NCBI GenBank assembly: GCA_036262035.1
Contig: DATAJS010000010.1
Location: 62,001 to 126,000, forward strand
Direction: 5' to 3'
Length of the DNA stretch: 64,000 bases
From: Burkholderiales bacterium
GTDB taxonomy: Bacteria; Pseudomonadota; Gammaproteobacteria; Burkholderiales; SG8-41
Shown here: piece after piece, positions 22,847 to 32,429 of the stretch
Position numbering within the stretch: position 1 is the first letter of the stretch
Layout of the letters: every line of letters begins with the position of its first letter
Position numbers and translations under genes: made by a program
Notes under the pieces: model-generated
Seen by the model: the letters and a program-made list of their open reading frames with translations, nothing else
Database searches by the model: none
What the model was told of the DNA's origin: nothing

Positions 22847-23891
22847 GGGACTCCTCCATGGGCTTGAAGCCCTGCATCGCGGCGACGAACTGCGCGTACG
22901 CCGCCGGATCGATCGTTTTTGTCATTCGCTGCGGCGCGTAGTCGAAAGCTTCGAACGTGCGCTCTATGTCTTCCCGGTCCATGTCTTTCACAATGAAGAC
23001 GAGCCTCGAGCGGCGCTCTTCATCGGGCCATGCGTCGAGCACGACCGGCTCGTGCACGACCGTCTGCACCGCCTGCACCACGACCGGCTCCCCGTCGACG
23101 TTGAGCAACCCTTTGACGCGCAGCAGGTTCGCGCCTTTGAGCCCCGCCAGCATGTCGAGCCAGAGCATCAGTCCGGCGCCGCGGATCGGACGCTCGTGGA
23201 CGAAGGAGTACGAGCGCACGTGCGTATCGTGAGAGTGATGTTCGTCGTCGTGCTTCGGCGCGCGCAGCCAGCGCTGCGCAGCCGCGTCGGCGCCGCGCAG
23301 CAGGAGCGCCGGATCGATCTCGCCGCGCACCGCTTCGTGCACGTCGGCGGTCGGGTTGAGCGCGCCGAGCTTGGTGCGCAGCGAGCGCACCGCCTCGGAC
23401 GCGGCGAGGTCGGTCTTGGTGACGATCAGCGCATCGGCGACCGCCGCCTGCTTCACCGATTCGTCGTGCGCGTCGAGCTGCCCCTCACCGTGGAGCGCAT
23501 CGACGAGCGTCACGACTGCGTGCAGGCGATACACCGTGCGCAGGCTCTCCTCGGCGACGATGGTCTGCAGCACCGGCACCGGATCGGCAAGCCCCGTCGT
23601 TTCGATCAGGAGATGCGCGAACGGCGGCACGTCGCCGCTCGCGCGCCTGGCGTAAAGATCGGTGAGGGTCTGGACGAGATCGCCGCGCACCGTGCAGCAC
23701 AGGCAGCCGGTGTCGAGCAGCACCATGTTCTCCGCCGGTGTGGCGACGAGCAGGTGATCGATGCCGACTTCGCCGAACTCGTTGATGATCACCGCCGCGT
23801 CGCCGAGCTCGGGCGCGCGCAGCAGGCGATTGAGCAGCGTGGTCTTGCCGCTGCCCAGGAAGCCGGTGAGGAGGGTGACGGGGATGGACAT
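22812..23891 (-). CDS. CobW/COG0523-type metallochaperone GTPase
   Basis: A 359-residue G3E-class GTPase. The P-loop is GFLGSGKTT (10-18), the metal-binding motif GCLCC is at 62-66, the switch/Walker B region is IETTGLADP, and the guanine motif is TKTD. A histidine-rich loop (DDEHHSHDTH, about 215-225) and the CobW C-terminal domain (RVKGLLNV, RSRLVFIVKDMDRE) follow. These proteins insert or allocate Zn, Co or Fe. Its end overlaps the amidohydrolase start by 35 bases, so it may load metal into that enzyme. The start at 23891 is taken because MSIPVTLLTGFLG is typical; the upstream frame is unconserved. Confidence 0.88.
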   Translation of the reverse strand: MSIPVTLLTGFLGSGKTTLLNRLLRAPELGDAAVIINEFGEVGIDHLLVATPAENMVLLDTGCLCCTVRGDLVQTLTDLYARRASGDVPPFAHLLIETTGLADPVPVLQTIVAEESLRTVYRLHAVVTLVDALHGEGQLDAHDESVKQAAVADALIVTKTDLAASEAVRSLRTKLGALNPTADVHEAVRGEIDPALLLRGADAAAQRWLRAPKHDDEHHSHDTHVRSYSFVHERPIRGAGLMLWLDMLAGLKGANLLRVKGLLNVDGEPVVVQAVQTVVHEPVVLDAWPDEERRSRLVFIVKDMDREDIERTFEAFDYAPQRMTKTIDPAAYAQFVAAMQGFKPMEESREVAGVPERGR

Positions 23892-23914
23892 GATGGGGTG
23901 CCCGTCGACTGTAG

Positions 23915-23941
23915 CAAAAAAGGGCGCCCTTCGGCGCCCTT
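23915..23941 (-). terminator. Rho-independent terminator of the aldolase gene
   Basis: AAGGGCGCC (23920-23928) and GGCGCCCTT (23933-23941) form a perfect 9-bp stem with a four-base loop. On the reverse strand it is followed by a run of T (the A run at 23916-23921). It lies downstream of the aldolase stop and just upstream of the CobW start, separating the two minus-strand units. A second small hairpin, GGTGCGT/ACGCACC, is at 23996-24013. Confidence 0.85.
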
Positions 23942-24018
23942 CGTTTTGCGGTGCGCTTGCGCGCATCCTACGGTGATACCTGGCGGTTTTCGTAGGGTGC
24001 GTGATAACGCACCACGCC

Positions 24019-25056
24019 TTATGCCGCCTTCGCCTGCTTCTCGTCCGCGTCGGAGTACTTGCCGGCGCACGCGAGGCTGTTCATGCGCGAGCGGTGGAGC
24101 AGCGCGGCCTGGCCGGCGGCGACGTTCGCCGCGGCGCCTTTCCACGCCTTGAGCGACGGCGCCTGCAGCGCGCGGCCATAGGAGAACGACACCGGCCACG
24201 GCAGCTTGCCCGCGAAGTCGCGGTTCATCGCGTTCAGGTGTGCGGTGGCGACCTCGTCGCTCTGGCCGCCCGACAGGAACACGATGCCGGCGACGGCGCC
24301 GGGCACGGTGCGCTTGAGGAGCTTGATCGTACGCTCGGCGACTTCGTCGATGCCCGCCTGCGACTTGCACTTATTGCCCGAGATCACCATCGAGGGCTTG
24401 AGCACCGAGCCTTCGAGGAGCACCTTGTTCACGTACAGCGCGTCGTACACCTCGTTCAGCGTCCACTCGGTGACCGCCTCGCAGCGGTCGATGTCGTGCT
24501 CGCCGTCCATCAGCACTTCGGGCTCGACGATCGGCACCAGGCCCGCTTCCTGGCAGATCGCGGCGTAGCGCGCGAGCGCGTGCGCGTTCTCGACGATGCA
24601 GGTGTTGCTCGGGATGTCCTTGCCGATGGTGATGACCGCGCGCCACTTCGCGAACTTGGCGCCCATCTTCACGTACTCGGCGCAGCGCTTGGGCAGGCCG
24701 TCGAGGCCTTCGGTGATCGTCTCGCCGGGGCAGAACGGCAGCGGCTTGGCGCCCGCGTCGACCTTGATGCCGGGCAGGACGCCCTGCTTCTGGAGCAGCT
24801 CGACGAAGGGCGTGCCGTCGGCCGACTTCTGGCGGATCGTCTCGTCGAACAGGATCACGCCGCTGATGTACTTGCCGAGGTCCTTGGTGGTGAACAGCAT
24901 GTCGCGATAGGCGCGGCGGTTCTCCTCGACGTTCTCGACCTTGATGCTGTTGAAGCGCTTCTCGATAGTGCCGGTGCTCTCGTCGGCGGCGAGGATGCCT
25001 TTGCCGGAAGCGACCATCGCCTGTGCGGTTGCGATGAGGTCTTTTTCTGATGCCAT
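24019..25056 (-). CDS. Fructose-bisphosphate aldolase, class I
   Basis: A 345-residue glycolytic/gluconeogenic enzyme that cleaves fructose 1,6-bisphosphate to dihydroxyacetone phosphate and glyceraldehyde 3-phosphate. It is the animal-like class I type: GILAADESTGT, VPIVEPEVL and the Schiff-base lysine in LEGSVLKPSMV are all present, and FLSGGQSDE closes the barrel. No class II zinc motifs are seen. The start at 25056 follows the sequence GCAGGAGAACCCC. It is the last gene of the tkt-gap-pgk-pyk-aldolase block, where many betaproteobacteria keep a class II enzyme instead. Confidence 0.93.
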   Translation of the reverse strand: MASEKDLIATAQAMVASGKGILAADESTGTIEKRFNSIKVENVEENRRAYRDMLFTTKDLGKYISGVILFDETIRQKSADGTPFVELLQKQGVLPGIKVDAGAKPLPFCPGETITEGLDGLPKRCAEYVKMGAKFAKWRAVITIGKDIPSNTCIVENAHALARYAAICQEAGLVPIVEPEVLMDGEHDIDRCEAVTEWTLNEVYDALYVNKVLLEGSVLKPSMVISGNKCKSQAGIDEVAERTIKLLKRTVPGAVAGIVFLSGGQSDEVATAHLNAMNRDFAGKLPWPVSFSYGRALQAPSLKAWKGAAANVAAGQAALLHRSRMNSLACAGKYSDADEKQAKAA

Positions 25057-25155
25057 GGGGTTCTCCTGCGGGGGCTGACTAAGGTGGGGGCTGACGCCGG
25101 GCTGGTATTCTAGCGCCGCCCCTCGCGGGGCGGCCACGGGGCGCAAAACGCGTAC

Positions 25156-26586
25156 CTAAGCATGGCGGTGCTCGCCGACTTTGACGATCTTCATGGTGTT
25201 GGTGCCGCCGGCCTTGCCGTAGGGCTCGCCGATCGTGAGCACCATGTAGTCGCCGCGCTGCACCGCACCGCGCTTCAGGAGCTCGTCTTCCGCCATGGCC
25301 AGCGCCTTCTCCGGATCGCGCGCGCCCTTGAACTTGACCGGATAGACGCCGCGGAAGAGCGTCACCTTGCGGCGGGTCTCGATCACCGAGCTCATGGCGT
25401 ACACCGGCACGGCGCTGGCGAAGCGCGACATGAGGAGCGCGGTCTTGCCGCTCTGCGTCATCGCGGCGATGGCCTTGATGTTGAGATTGTTGGAGGTGAA
25501 GATCGTCGCGCGCGCGATCGCCTCCTCGACCTCCGAGGGCGGCAGCTCGCGGCGCCGCTCGACCGCGATGAGGTCCTCCTTCTCCGCTTCGACGCATACC
25601 CGCGCCATCGCCGCGACGGTCTCGGCGGGATACTTGCCCGTGGCGGTCTCGGCGGAGAGCATCACCGCATCGGTGCCGTCGAGGACCGCGTTCGCGACGT
25701 CCGACACTTCGGCGCGGGTCGGGATCGGGCTGGTGATCATCGACTCCATCATCTGCGTCGCGGTGATCACCGGGCGGTTCTTCTCTCGTGCGAGGCGGAT
25801 CATGCGTTTTTGTAATGCCGGGATGACGGCATCGCCGACCTCGACCGCGAGGTCGCCCCTCGCGACCATGATCGCGTCGGTCGCATCGAGGATCTCGTCG
25901 AGCGCGGTGATCGCTTCCGCGCGCTCGATCTTGGCGACGATGAGGCTGTTGCCGCCGGCCTTGATCATGAGCTGGCGCGCCCAGCGGATGTCTTCGCCCG
26001 AGCGCGGAAACGACACGCCGAGGAAATCGGCCTTGAGCTCGGCCGCGGTCTCGATGTCGCGCATGTCCTTCTCGGTGAGCGCGGGCGCGGTGAGGCCGCC
26101 GCCGAGGCGGTTGATGCCTTTGTTGTTCGAGAGCACGCCGCCCTGCTCGACCACCGTGCTGATGCGAGAGCCGCGCACGCCCGACACGCCGAGCACGATG
26201 CGGCCGTCGTCGAGCAGCAGCGTATCGCCCTTGCGCACATCCTTCGGCAGGTTCTTGTAATCGAGGCCGACGCCGCCGATGTCGCCCATCGTGCGCTCGG
26301 CGTCGAGCACGAAGCTCTCGCCGCCGACGAGGTTGATGCTGCCGTCGCTGAACTTGCCGATGCGGATCTTCGGGCCCTGCAGGTCGACGAGCACGCCCAC
26401 CGCGCGGCCGGCCTTGCGCGCGAGGCTGCGCACCAGCTCGACGCGCTTCTTGTGCTCGGCCGCGGTGCCGTGCGAGAAGTTCATGCGCACGACGTCGAGA
26501 CCGGCTTCGATCATGCGCGAGAGCGTCTTGGCGTCGCTCGACGCAGGTCCGAGGGTGGCGACGATCTTCGTGCGGCGCTGATTCAT
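25156..26586 (-). CDS. pyk: Pyruvate kinase
   Basis: A 476-residue cytoplasmic enzyme that makes pyruvate and ATP from phosphoenolpyruvate. N-terminal [36 protein letters not shown] and the active-site segment [12 protein letters not shown] followed by ATQMMESMI are standard, as is the C-terminal allosteric domain. The start ATG overlaps the TGA of pgk by four bases (26583-26586), so the two are translationally coupled. Confidence 0.97.
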   Translation of the reverse strand: MNQRRTKIVATLGPASSDAKTLSRMIEAGLDVVRMNFSHGTAAEHKKRVELVRSLARKAGRAVGVLVDLQGPKIRIGKFSDGSINLVGGESFVLDAERTMGDIGGVGLDYKNLPKDVRKGDTLLLDDGRIVLGVSGVRGSRISTVVEQGGVLSNNKGINRLGGGLTAPALTEKDMRDIETAAELKADFLGVSFPRSGEDIRWARQLMIKAGGNSLIVAKIERAEAITALDEILDATDAIMVARGDLAVEVGDAVIPALQKRMIRLAREKNRPVITATQMMESMITSPIPTRAEVSDVANAVLDGTDAVMLSAETATGKYPAETVAAMARVCVEAEKEDLIAVERRRELPPSEVEEAIARATIFTSNNLNIKAIAAMTQSGKTALLMSRFASAVPVYAMSSVIETRRKVTLFRGVYPVKFKGARDPEKALAMAEDELLKRGAVQRGDYMVLTIGEPYGKAGGTNTMKIVKVGEHRHA

Positions 26587-27761
26587 GAGGCGGCCCTTTG
26601 TTCGAGAATTTCGATGGCGGGAAGCTTCTTACCCTCGAGGAACTCGAGGAAAGCGCCGCCGCCCGTCGAGATGTAGGAGATGCGGTCCGCAATCCTGTAC
26701 TTCGCGACGGCCGCAAGGGTGTCGCCTCCTCCCGCGATGGAGAAGGCCGGGGACTCGACGATCGCTTCGGCGATGCGCTTCGTGCCGTTGGCGAACTGGT
26801 CGAACTCGAATACGCCGACCGGACCGTTCCAGACGATCGTTCCGGCTTGCTTCAACGACTGCGCGAGCGCTTCGGCGGTCTCGGGACCGATGTCGAGGAT
26901 GAGGTCGTCGTCGGCGACTTGCGAGGCGCTCTTGGTTTCCGCTTTCGCGCTTTCCGCGAATTCCTTCGCGGTGACGACGTCGCTCGGAACCGGCACCGAG
27001 CCGCCTTTGGCCTTCAGCACGTCGGCGATCTTCTTCGTTTCGTCGACAAGCTCGGGCTCGGCGAGCGACTTGCCGATCTTGCCGCCGGCAGCGAGCAGGA
27101 ACGTGTTGGCGATGCCGCCGCCGACGATGAGCTGGTCGACCTTGTCGGCGAGCGACGCGAGGATCGTGAGCTTGGTCGACACCTTCGAGCCGCCGACGAT
27201 CGCGACCAGCGGCCGCGCCGGCTTCTCCAGTGCGCGCGACAACGCGTCGATCTCCGCGGCCATCAGCGGTCCGGCGCACGCGACCTTGGCGAAGCGCGCG
27301 ATGCCGTGCGTCGTCGCCTCGGCGCGATGCGCGGTGCCGAAGGCGTCGTTGACATAGATGTCGCAGAGCGCGGCCATCTTCTTCGACAGCGCTTCGTCGT
27401 TCTTCTTCTCGCCCTTGTTGAAGCGGCAGTTCTCGAGCAGCACGACCTCACCGGGTTTCACGTCGACGCCGTCGAGCCAGTCGCGCTTCAGCGCTACCTC
27501 CTTGCCGAGCAGCTTCGAGAGATGCACCGCAACCGGCGCGAGCGATTCGGATTCCTCGAACACGCCTTCTTTCGGGCGGCCGAGGTGCGAGGTCAGCATG
27601 AGCGCCGCGTTCTTCTCCAGCGCGAGCCTGATGCCGGGAAGCGCGGCGCGGATGCGGGTGTCATCGGCGATATTTCCGTCTTTCAACGGGACGTTGAAAT
27701 CCTCCCGGATGAGCACTCTCTTGTTGGAGAGATCCAGGTCGGACATTTTCAGGATAGGCAT
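26583..27761 (-). CDS. pgk: Phosphoglycerate kinase
   Basis: A 392-residue monomeric kinase that transfers phosphate between 1,3-bisphosphoglycerate and [64 protein letters not shown] and the nucleotide loop GGGDTLAA are all present. Length is typical. The start MPILKM at 27761 fits the family; the frame opens further upstream but without similarity. It overlaps pyk by four bases. Upstream, a terminator and a long inverted repeat separate it from gap, so pgk-pyk-aldolase may have its own promoter. Confidence 0.96.
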   Translation of the reverse strand: MPILKMSDLDLSNKRVLIREDFNVPLKDGNIADDTRIRAALPGIRLALEKNAALMLTSHLGRPKEGVFEESESLAPVAVHLSKLLGKEVALKRDWLDGVDVKPGEVVLLENCRFNKGEKKNDEALSKKMAALCDIYVNDAFGTAHRAEATTHGIARFAKVACAGPLMAAEIDALSRALEKPARPLVAIVGGSKVSTKLTILASLADKVDQLIVGGGIANTFLLAAGGKIGKSLAEPELVDETKKIADVLKAKGGSVPVPSDVVTAKEFAESAKAETKSASQVADDDLILDIGPETAEALAQSLKQAGTIVWNGPVGVFEFDQFANGTKRIAEAIVESPAFSIAGGGDTLAAVAKYRIADRISYISTGGGAFLEFLEGKKLPAIEILEQRAAS

Positions 27762-27789
27762 AGTGCGGCGGCTCGAAGCTGAAGTACTG

Positions 27790-27958
27790 CGTGAACGGGT
27801 GAACGGGTAAAAACGGAGAGGGTATCGCAGAGACGTGACAAAAGCGAAACGGGCTGTGGTGCAGCGCCCCATAAGCGAAAAGCGGGCCGAAGCCCGCTTT
27901 TCGTCGATCGCTGCGCAGATGCAGGGTCTCGCGAGACCTACCCGTTCACCCGTTCACG
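27790..27958. repeat. 20-bp perfect inverted repeat flanking the gap-pgk gap
   Basis: CGTGAACGGGTGAACGGGTA (27790-27809) is exactly complementary to 27939-27958, with 129 bases between. Each arm contains two GTGAACGG units. Going leftward, the right arm follows the gap stop codon closely and the left arm lies close to the pgk start. A terminator-like hairpin sits inside. This is the cleanest example of the post-stop GTGA structures. Confidence 0.75.
27876..27903 (-). terminator. Terminator-like hairpin after gap
   Basis: CGAAAAGCGGGC (27876-27887) pairs perfectly with GCCCGCTTTTCG (27892-27903) around a CGAA loop. On the reverse strand this sits 63 bases after the gap stop and contains a TTTT run within the 3' stem. 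The symmetry means it could also act on the plus strand. It probably separates the tkt-gap transcript from pgk-pyk. Confidence 0.65.
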
Positions 27959-27966
27959 CCTTCAAA

Positions 27967-28980
<1,014 letters not shown>

Positions 28981-28997
28981 AAATCTCTCCGTGAAAA

Positions 28998-30998
28998 CTA
29001 TTCCAGGACCTGCTTCACGGTCTTCACCACGTTGTCCGCGGTGAAGCCGAAGTACTCGAAAACGTCCGCCGCCGGCGCCGATTCGCCGTAGCGGTCGATG
29101 CCGACGACCGCGCCGTCGAGCCCCACGTACTTGCGCCAGTAATCGGTGACGCCCGCTTCCACCGCGACGCGCGGCAGCCCTCGCGGCAGCACCGCGTCGC
29201 GATACGCCGCGTCCTGGCGGTCGAACACCGAGGTCGACGGCATCGAGACGACCCGCACGTGGATGTCTTCCGCGGCGAGCGCTTTCTGCGCGTCCAGCGC
29301 AAGCTGCACTTCCGAGCCGGTCGCCACGATGACCGCACGCGCCGTGCCCGCGGCCTCCGCGAGCACGTAGGCGCCGCGCGCGATGTCCGACTGCTGTTCC
29401 GCGGTGCGGCTCTGGAACGCGAGGTTCTGGCGCGACAGCAGCAGGCTCGTCGGACCGTCCTTGCGCTCGACCGCGGCGAGCCACGCCGCCAGGGTCTCGA
29501 CGCTGTCGCAGGGGCGCCAGACGTCCATGTTCGGGATGAGGCGCAGGGTCGCCGCGTGCTCGATCGGCTGGTGCGTCGGGCCGTCCTCGCCGAGACCGAT
29601 CGAATCGTGGGTGAAGACGTGGATCACGCGCTGCTTCATGAGCGCGGCCATGCGCAGCGCGTTGCGCGCGTAATCGGAGAACGTCAGGAAGGTCGCGTCG
29701 AACGGGATGATGCCGCCGTGCAGGGCGAGCCCGTTCGCGATCGCGGCCATGCCGAACTCGCGCACGCCGTAGTAGATGTAGTTGCCGCCGCCGTCGCGGC
29801 CGATGCCTTTGCTGCCCGACCATAGAGTGAGGTTCGACGCCGCGAGATCGGCGGAGCCGCCGACCATTTCCGGCAGCACCGGCCCGAGCGCTTCGATCGC
29901 GTTCTGCGACGCTTTGCGCGTCGCGATCGTCTCGCCCTTCTCCACGACTTGGGCCATCAGGCTCGCGCGCTGCTCGGCCCAGCTCGCCGGCAGCTCGCCT
30001 TTGAGGCGGCGCTCGAGCTCGGCGGCGCGCTCGGGCTGCGCGGCTCCATACGCCCGCAGCTTTTCGTTCCAGTCCTGCTCGTAGCGCGCGCCGCGCTCGC
30101 GCGCGTCCCAGCCGCCGTAGATGCGCTCGGGAATCTCGAACGCCGGATACTGCCAGGCCAGCGCTTCGCGGGTCGCGGCGACTTCGTCGACGCCGAGCGG
30201 CGCGCCGTGCGCCGCGCCGGTGTTCGCTTTTTTCGGCGAGCCTTTGCCGATCGTGGTCTTGCAGCAGATCAGCGTCGGGCGCGAGCGCTCGGCCTTCGCT
30301 TTGCGGATCGCGGCGTCGATCGCCTCGGGATCGTGGCCGTCGACGCCGGCGATCACGTGCCAGCCGTACGCCTCGAAGCGCTTCGGCGTGTCGTCGGTGA
30401 ACCACTGCTTCATCCGGCCTTTTTCGGAATCGATCGAGATCCCGTTGTCGTCCCAGAAGCCGATCAGCTTGCCCAAGCCCAGCGTGCCCGCGAGCGAGCA
30501 CGCCTCGTGCGAGATGCCTTCCATCAGGCAGCCGTCGCCGAGAAATACGTAGGTGTGGTGATCGACGATCGCGTGCTCGGCGGTGTTGAACTCCGCCGCG
30601 AGCGCGCGCTCGGCGATCGCCATGCCCACCGCGTTGGCGAGCCCCTGGCCGAGCGGGCCGGTGGTCGTCTCGACCCCCGGCGCGTAGCCGTACTCGGGAT
30701 GGCCGGGCGTCATCGAGTGCAGCTGGCGGAACTTCCTGAGCTCCTCCATCGGAAGCTGATAGCCCGACAGGTGCAGCAGCGAGTAGAGCAGCATCGATCC
30801 GTGGCCGTTGGAGACCACGAAACGATCGCGATTCGGCCACTTCGGGTTGGCGGGGTTGTGGCGCAGGTGGCCGTTCCAGAGCACTTCGGCGATATCCGCC
30901 ATGCCCATCGGCATGCCGGGATGGCCGGAGTTCGCCTGCTGCACGGCGTCCATGGCGAGCGCGCGGATCGCGTTCGCGAGTTCGAGGCGGGAGGTCAT
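28998..30998 (-). CDS. tkt: Transketolase
   Basis: A 666-residue thiamine-diphosphate enzyme of the pentose phosphate or Calvin pathway. It has [35 protein letters not shown], the ThDP motif GDGCLMEG...WDDNGISID, and the C-terminal [17 protein letters not shown] block with [13 protein letters not shown]. Length is standard. It leads the tkt-gap unit. Upstream on the reverse strand a perfect TATAAT at 31032-31037 gives a likely promoter. The ribosome-binding site is weak (only CCCTACCC before the ATG). Confidence 0.96.
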   Translation of the reverse strand: MTSRLELANAIRALAMDAVQQANSGHPGMPMGMADIAEVLWNGHLRHNPANPKWPNRDRFVVSNGHGSMLLYSLLHLSGYQLPMEELRKFRQLHSMTPGHPEYGYAPGVETTTGPLGQGLANAVGMAIAERALAAEFNTAEHAIVDHHTYVFLGDGCLMEGISHEACSLAGTLGLGKLIGFWDDNGISIDSEKGRMKQWFTDDTPKRFEAYGWHVIAGVDGHDPEAIDAAIRKAKAERSRPTLICCKTTIGKGSPKKANTGAAHGAPLGVDEVAATREALAWQYPAFEIPERIYGGWDARERGARYEQDWNEKLRAYGAAQPERAAELERRLKGELPASWAEQRASLMAQVVEKGETIATRKASQNAIEALGPVLPEMVGGSADLAASNLTLWSGSKGIGRDGGGNYIYYGVREFGMAAIANGLALHGGIIPFDATFLTFSDYARNALRMAALMKQRVIHVFTHDSIGLGEDGPTHQPIEHAATLRLIPNMDVWRPCDSVETLAAWLAAVERKDGPTSLLLSRQNLAFQSRTAEQQSDIARGAYVLAEAAGTARAVIVATGSEVQLALDAQKALAAEDIHVRVVSMPSTSVFDRQDAAYRDAVLPRGLPRVAVEAGVTDYWRKYVGLDGAVVGIDRYGESAPAADVFEYFGFTADNVVKTVKQVLE

Positions 30999-31031
30999 GG
31001 GTAGGGCGGGGGTAGAGCGGGGAAAACAGTG

Positions 31032-31037
31032 ATTATA
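31032..31037 (-). promoter_or_regulatory. Probable -10 box of the tkt-gap promoter
   Basis: TATAAT on the reverse strand, preceded by TTG, lies about 34 bases upstream of the transketolase ATG. The -35 position (about 31055-31060, CTGTCC) is poor, so activation or an extended -10 contact may be needed. Confidence 0.5.
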
Positions 31038-31080
31038 CAACCCGCTAACTCCGCGGACAGCCGCCGGCAGGAAAGGAGGT

Positions 31081-31110
31081 CTCGGAGGGAAACCTGGGTT
31101 TCCCTCCGAG
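31081..31110. terminator. Strong hairpin downstream of the ntrX-like gene
   Basis: CTCGGAGGGAAACC (31081-31094) and GGTTTCCCTCCGAG (31097-31110) are perfectly complementary with only two bases between, giving a very stable stem. It is about 32 bases after the stop of the ntrX-like gene on the reverse strand and ahead of the tkt promoter. No T run follows, so a Rho-independent stop is uncertain; it may cap the 3' end of the long def-to-ntrX transcript. Confidence 0.6.
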
Positions 31111-31141
31111 GCGTTCACCGGCGCGGAAAGCGCAGCGCCCG

Positions 31142-32401
31142 CTAGCTTTCTTCCATCTTCCTCGTCACCCTGATCCCCAACTGCTTGAGCTTGCGATAAA
31201 GGTGCGTCCGCTCCAGCCCCACCGTGTCCGCCACGCGGCTGATGTTCCCGCCTTCCTTGGCGATGTGGTACTCGAAATAGACGCGCTCGAAGGCGTCCCG
31301 GGCGTCGCGCAGGGGCAGGTCGAAGGGCAGATCCTGCGAGCGGGTGCGCGCGGGGTCGGCCTGCGGCAGGACGCGCTCGACGTCGTCGAGCGTGATCTCG
31401 TCGCCCAGTGCGGTCTGGGCGAGGGTCTGCACGGTCGTCTGGAGCTGGGTGAGGTTGCCCGGCCAGTCGTAATGGCGCAGCGCGTTGAGCGCGGCGATCG
31501 AGAACTCGCGCGGAGGCACTTCCTTCGCCTCGATCATCTGCGACAGCACGAGATTGGCGATGTCGGGCACGTCCTCGCGGTGCTCGCGGAGCGACGGCAC
31601 GCGGATGCTGGTCGCGGACAGCGCCGCATACAGCCGCGAATCGAACGCGCCGGAGGCGACGAGCTCTGCGAGCTGGCGCGTGGCGCCGGCGATCACGCGG
31701 GCGTTGTAGCGGTCGAGCTTGGAGACGAGGAGCAGGAGCCCGCGCTGCTCGATGCGCGAGAGCTCCGCGACGTCGTGGAAGAACAGCGTGCCTTCGCGCG
31801 CCGACGCGAGCAGGTCGAGCGGCGCGTCTGCCAGCTTCGCCGTCGATTCGACCGACACCCACGGGGTGTTCCGCGCGTGCAGCGAGCGTGCGCAGAGCTC
31901 AACGCCGCAGCCCGGCTCGGCGACGAGCAGCACCGGCGTGCGCAGGTTGGCGATGCGCTCGAGCCTGGTCTTGAGCTCGTTGATCAGCGGCGAGCGGCCG
32001 AGCGCGGCGAGCGACAGGCTCGCCTGCGGCTCGGCCGCGCCGTGCTTCAACGCACGGCCGACGGTCGAGAGCAGCTTCTGCAGCGCGATGGGTTTCTCGA
32101 GGAAATCGAACGCGCCGATGCGCGTGGCCTGCACCGCGGTGTCTATCGTGCCGTGACCCGACATCATCACCACCGGCATCGTCAGCAGACCGGCGCTCGC
32201 CCATTCCTTCAGCAGCGTGATCCCGTCGGTGTCGGGCATCCAGATGTCGAGGAGCACGAGATCGGGACGGGCGCGGCTGCGGTACGCCCGCGCTTCGCCC
32301 GCGTTCTCGGCGAGGCGTACGTCGAAGCCCTCCTCGGAGAGGATTTCCGAGAGGAGCTCGCGGATGCCCATCTCATCGTCGACGACCAGGATTTGTTGCA
32401 T
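31142..32401 (-). CDS. ntrX: NtrX-like response regulator with degenerate sigma-54 activator domain
   Basis: A 419-residue regulator. The receiver domain (1-120) is intact, with acidic pocket D8/D9, phosphoacceptor D52 in LVLLDIWMP, and K103 in LEKP. The central AAA+ domain (about 130-350) is degraded: the Walker A position reads AEPGCGVEL (161-169) instead of G-E-x-G-x-G-K-E. The Walker B position reads FFHDVAEL (207-214). Only some 20 residues lie between strand 2 and Walker B, so the GAFTGA loop that contacts sigma-54 is absent. The C-terminal Fis-type helix-turn-helix ([21 protein letters not shown]) is good. It probably still binds DNA in response to NtrY but cannot drive sigma-54 promoters in the usual way. 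It starts 28 bases after ntrY. Confidence 0.85.
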   Translation of the reverse strand: MQQILVVDDEMGIRELLSEILSEEGFDVRLAENAGEARAYRSRARPDLVLLDIWMPDTDGITLLKEWASAGLLTMPVVMMSGHGTIDTAVQATRIGAFDFLEKPIALQKLLSTVGRALKHGAAEPQASLSLAALGRSPLINELKTRLERIANLRTPVLLVAEPGCGVELCARSLHARNTPWVSVESTAKLADAPLDLLASAREGTLFFHDVAELSRIEQRGLLLLVSKLDRYNARVIAGATRQLAELVASGAFDSRLYAALSATSIRVPSLREHREDVPDIANLVLSQMIEAKEVPPREFSIAALNALRHYDWPGNLTQLQTTVQTLAQTALGDEITLDDVERVLPQADPARTRSQDLPFDLPLRDARDAFERVYFEYHIAKEGGNISRVADTVGLERTHLYRKLKQLGIRVTRKMEES

Positions 32402-32429
32402 GCCCGCTTCCTTCCTGTTCGCTACAGTC

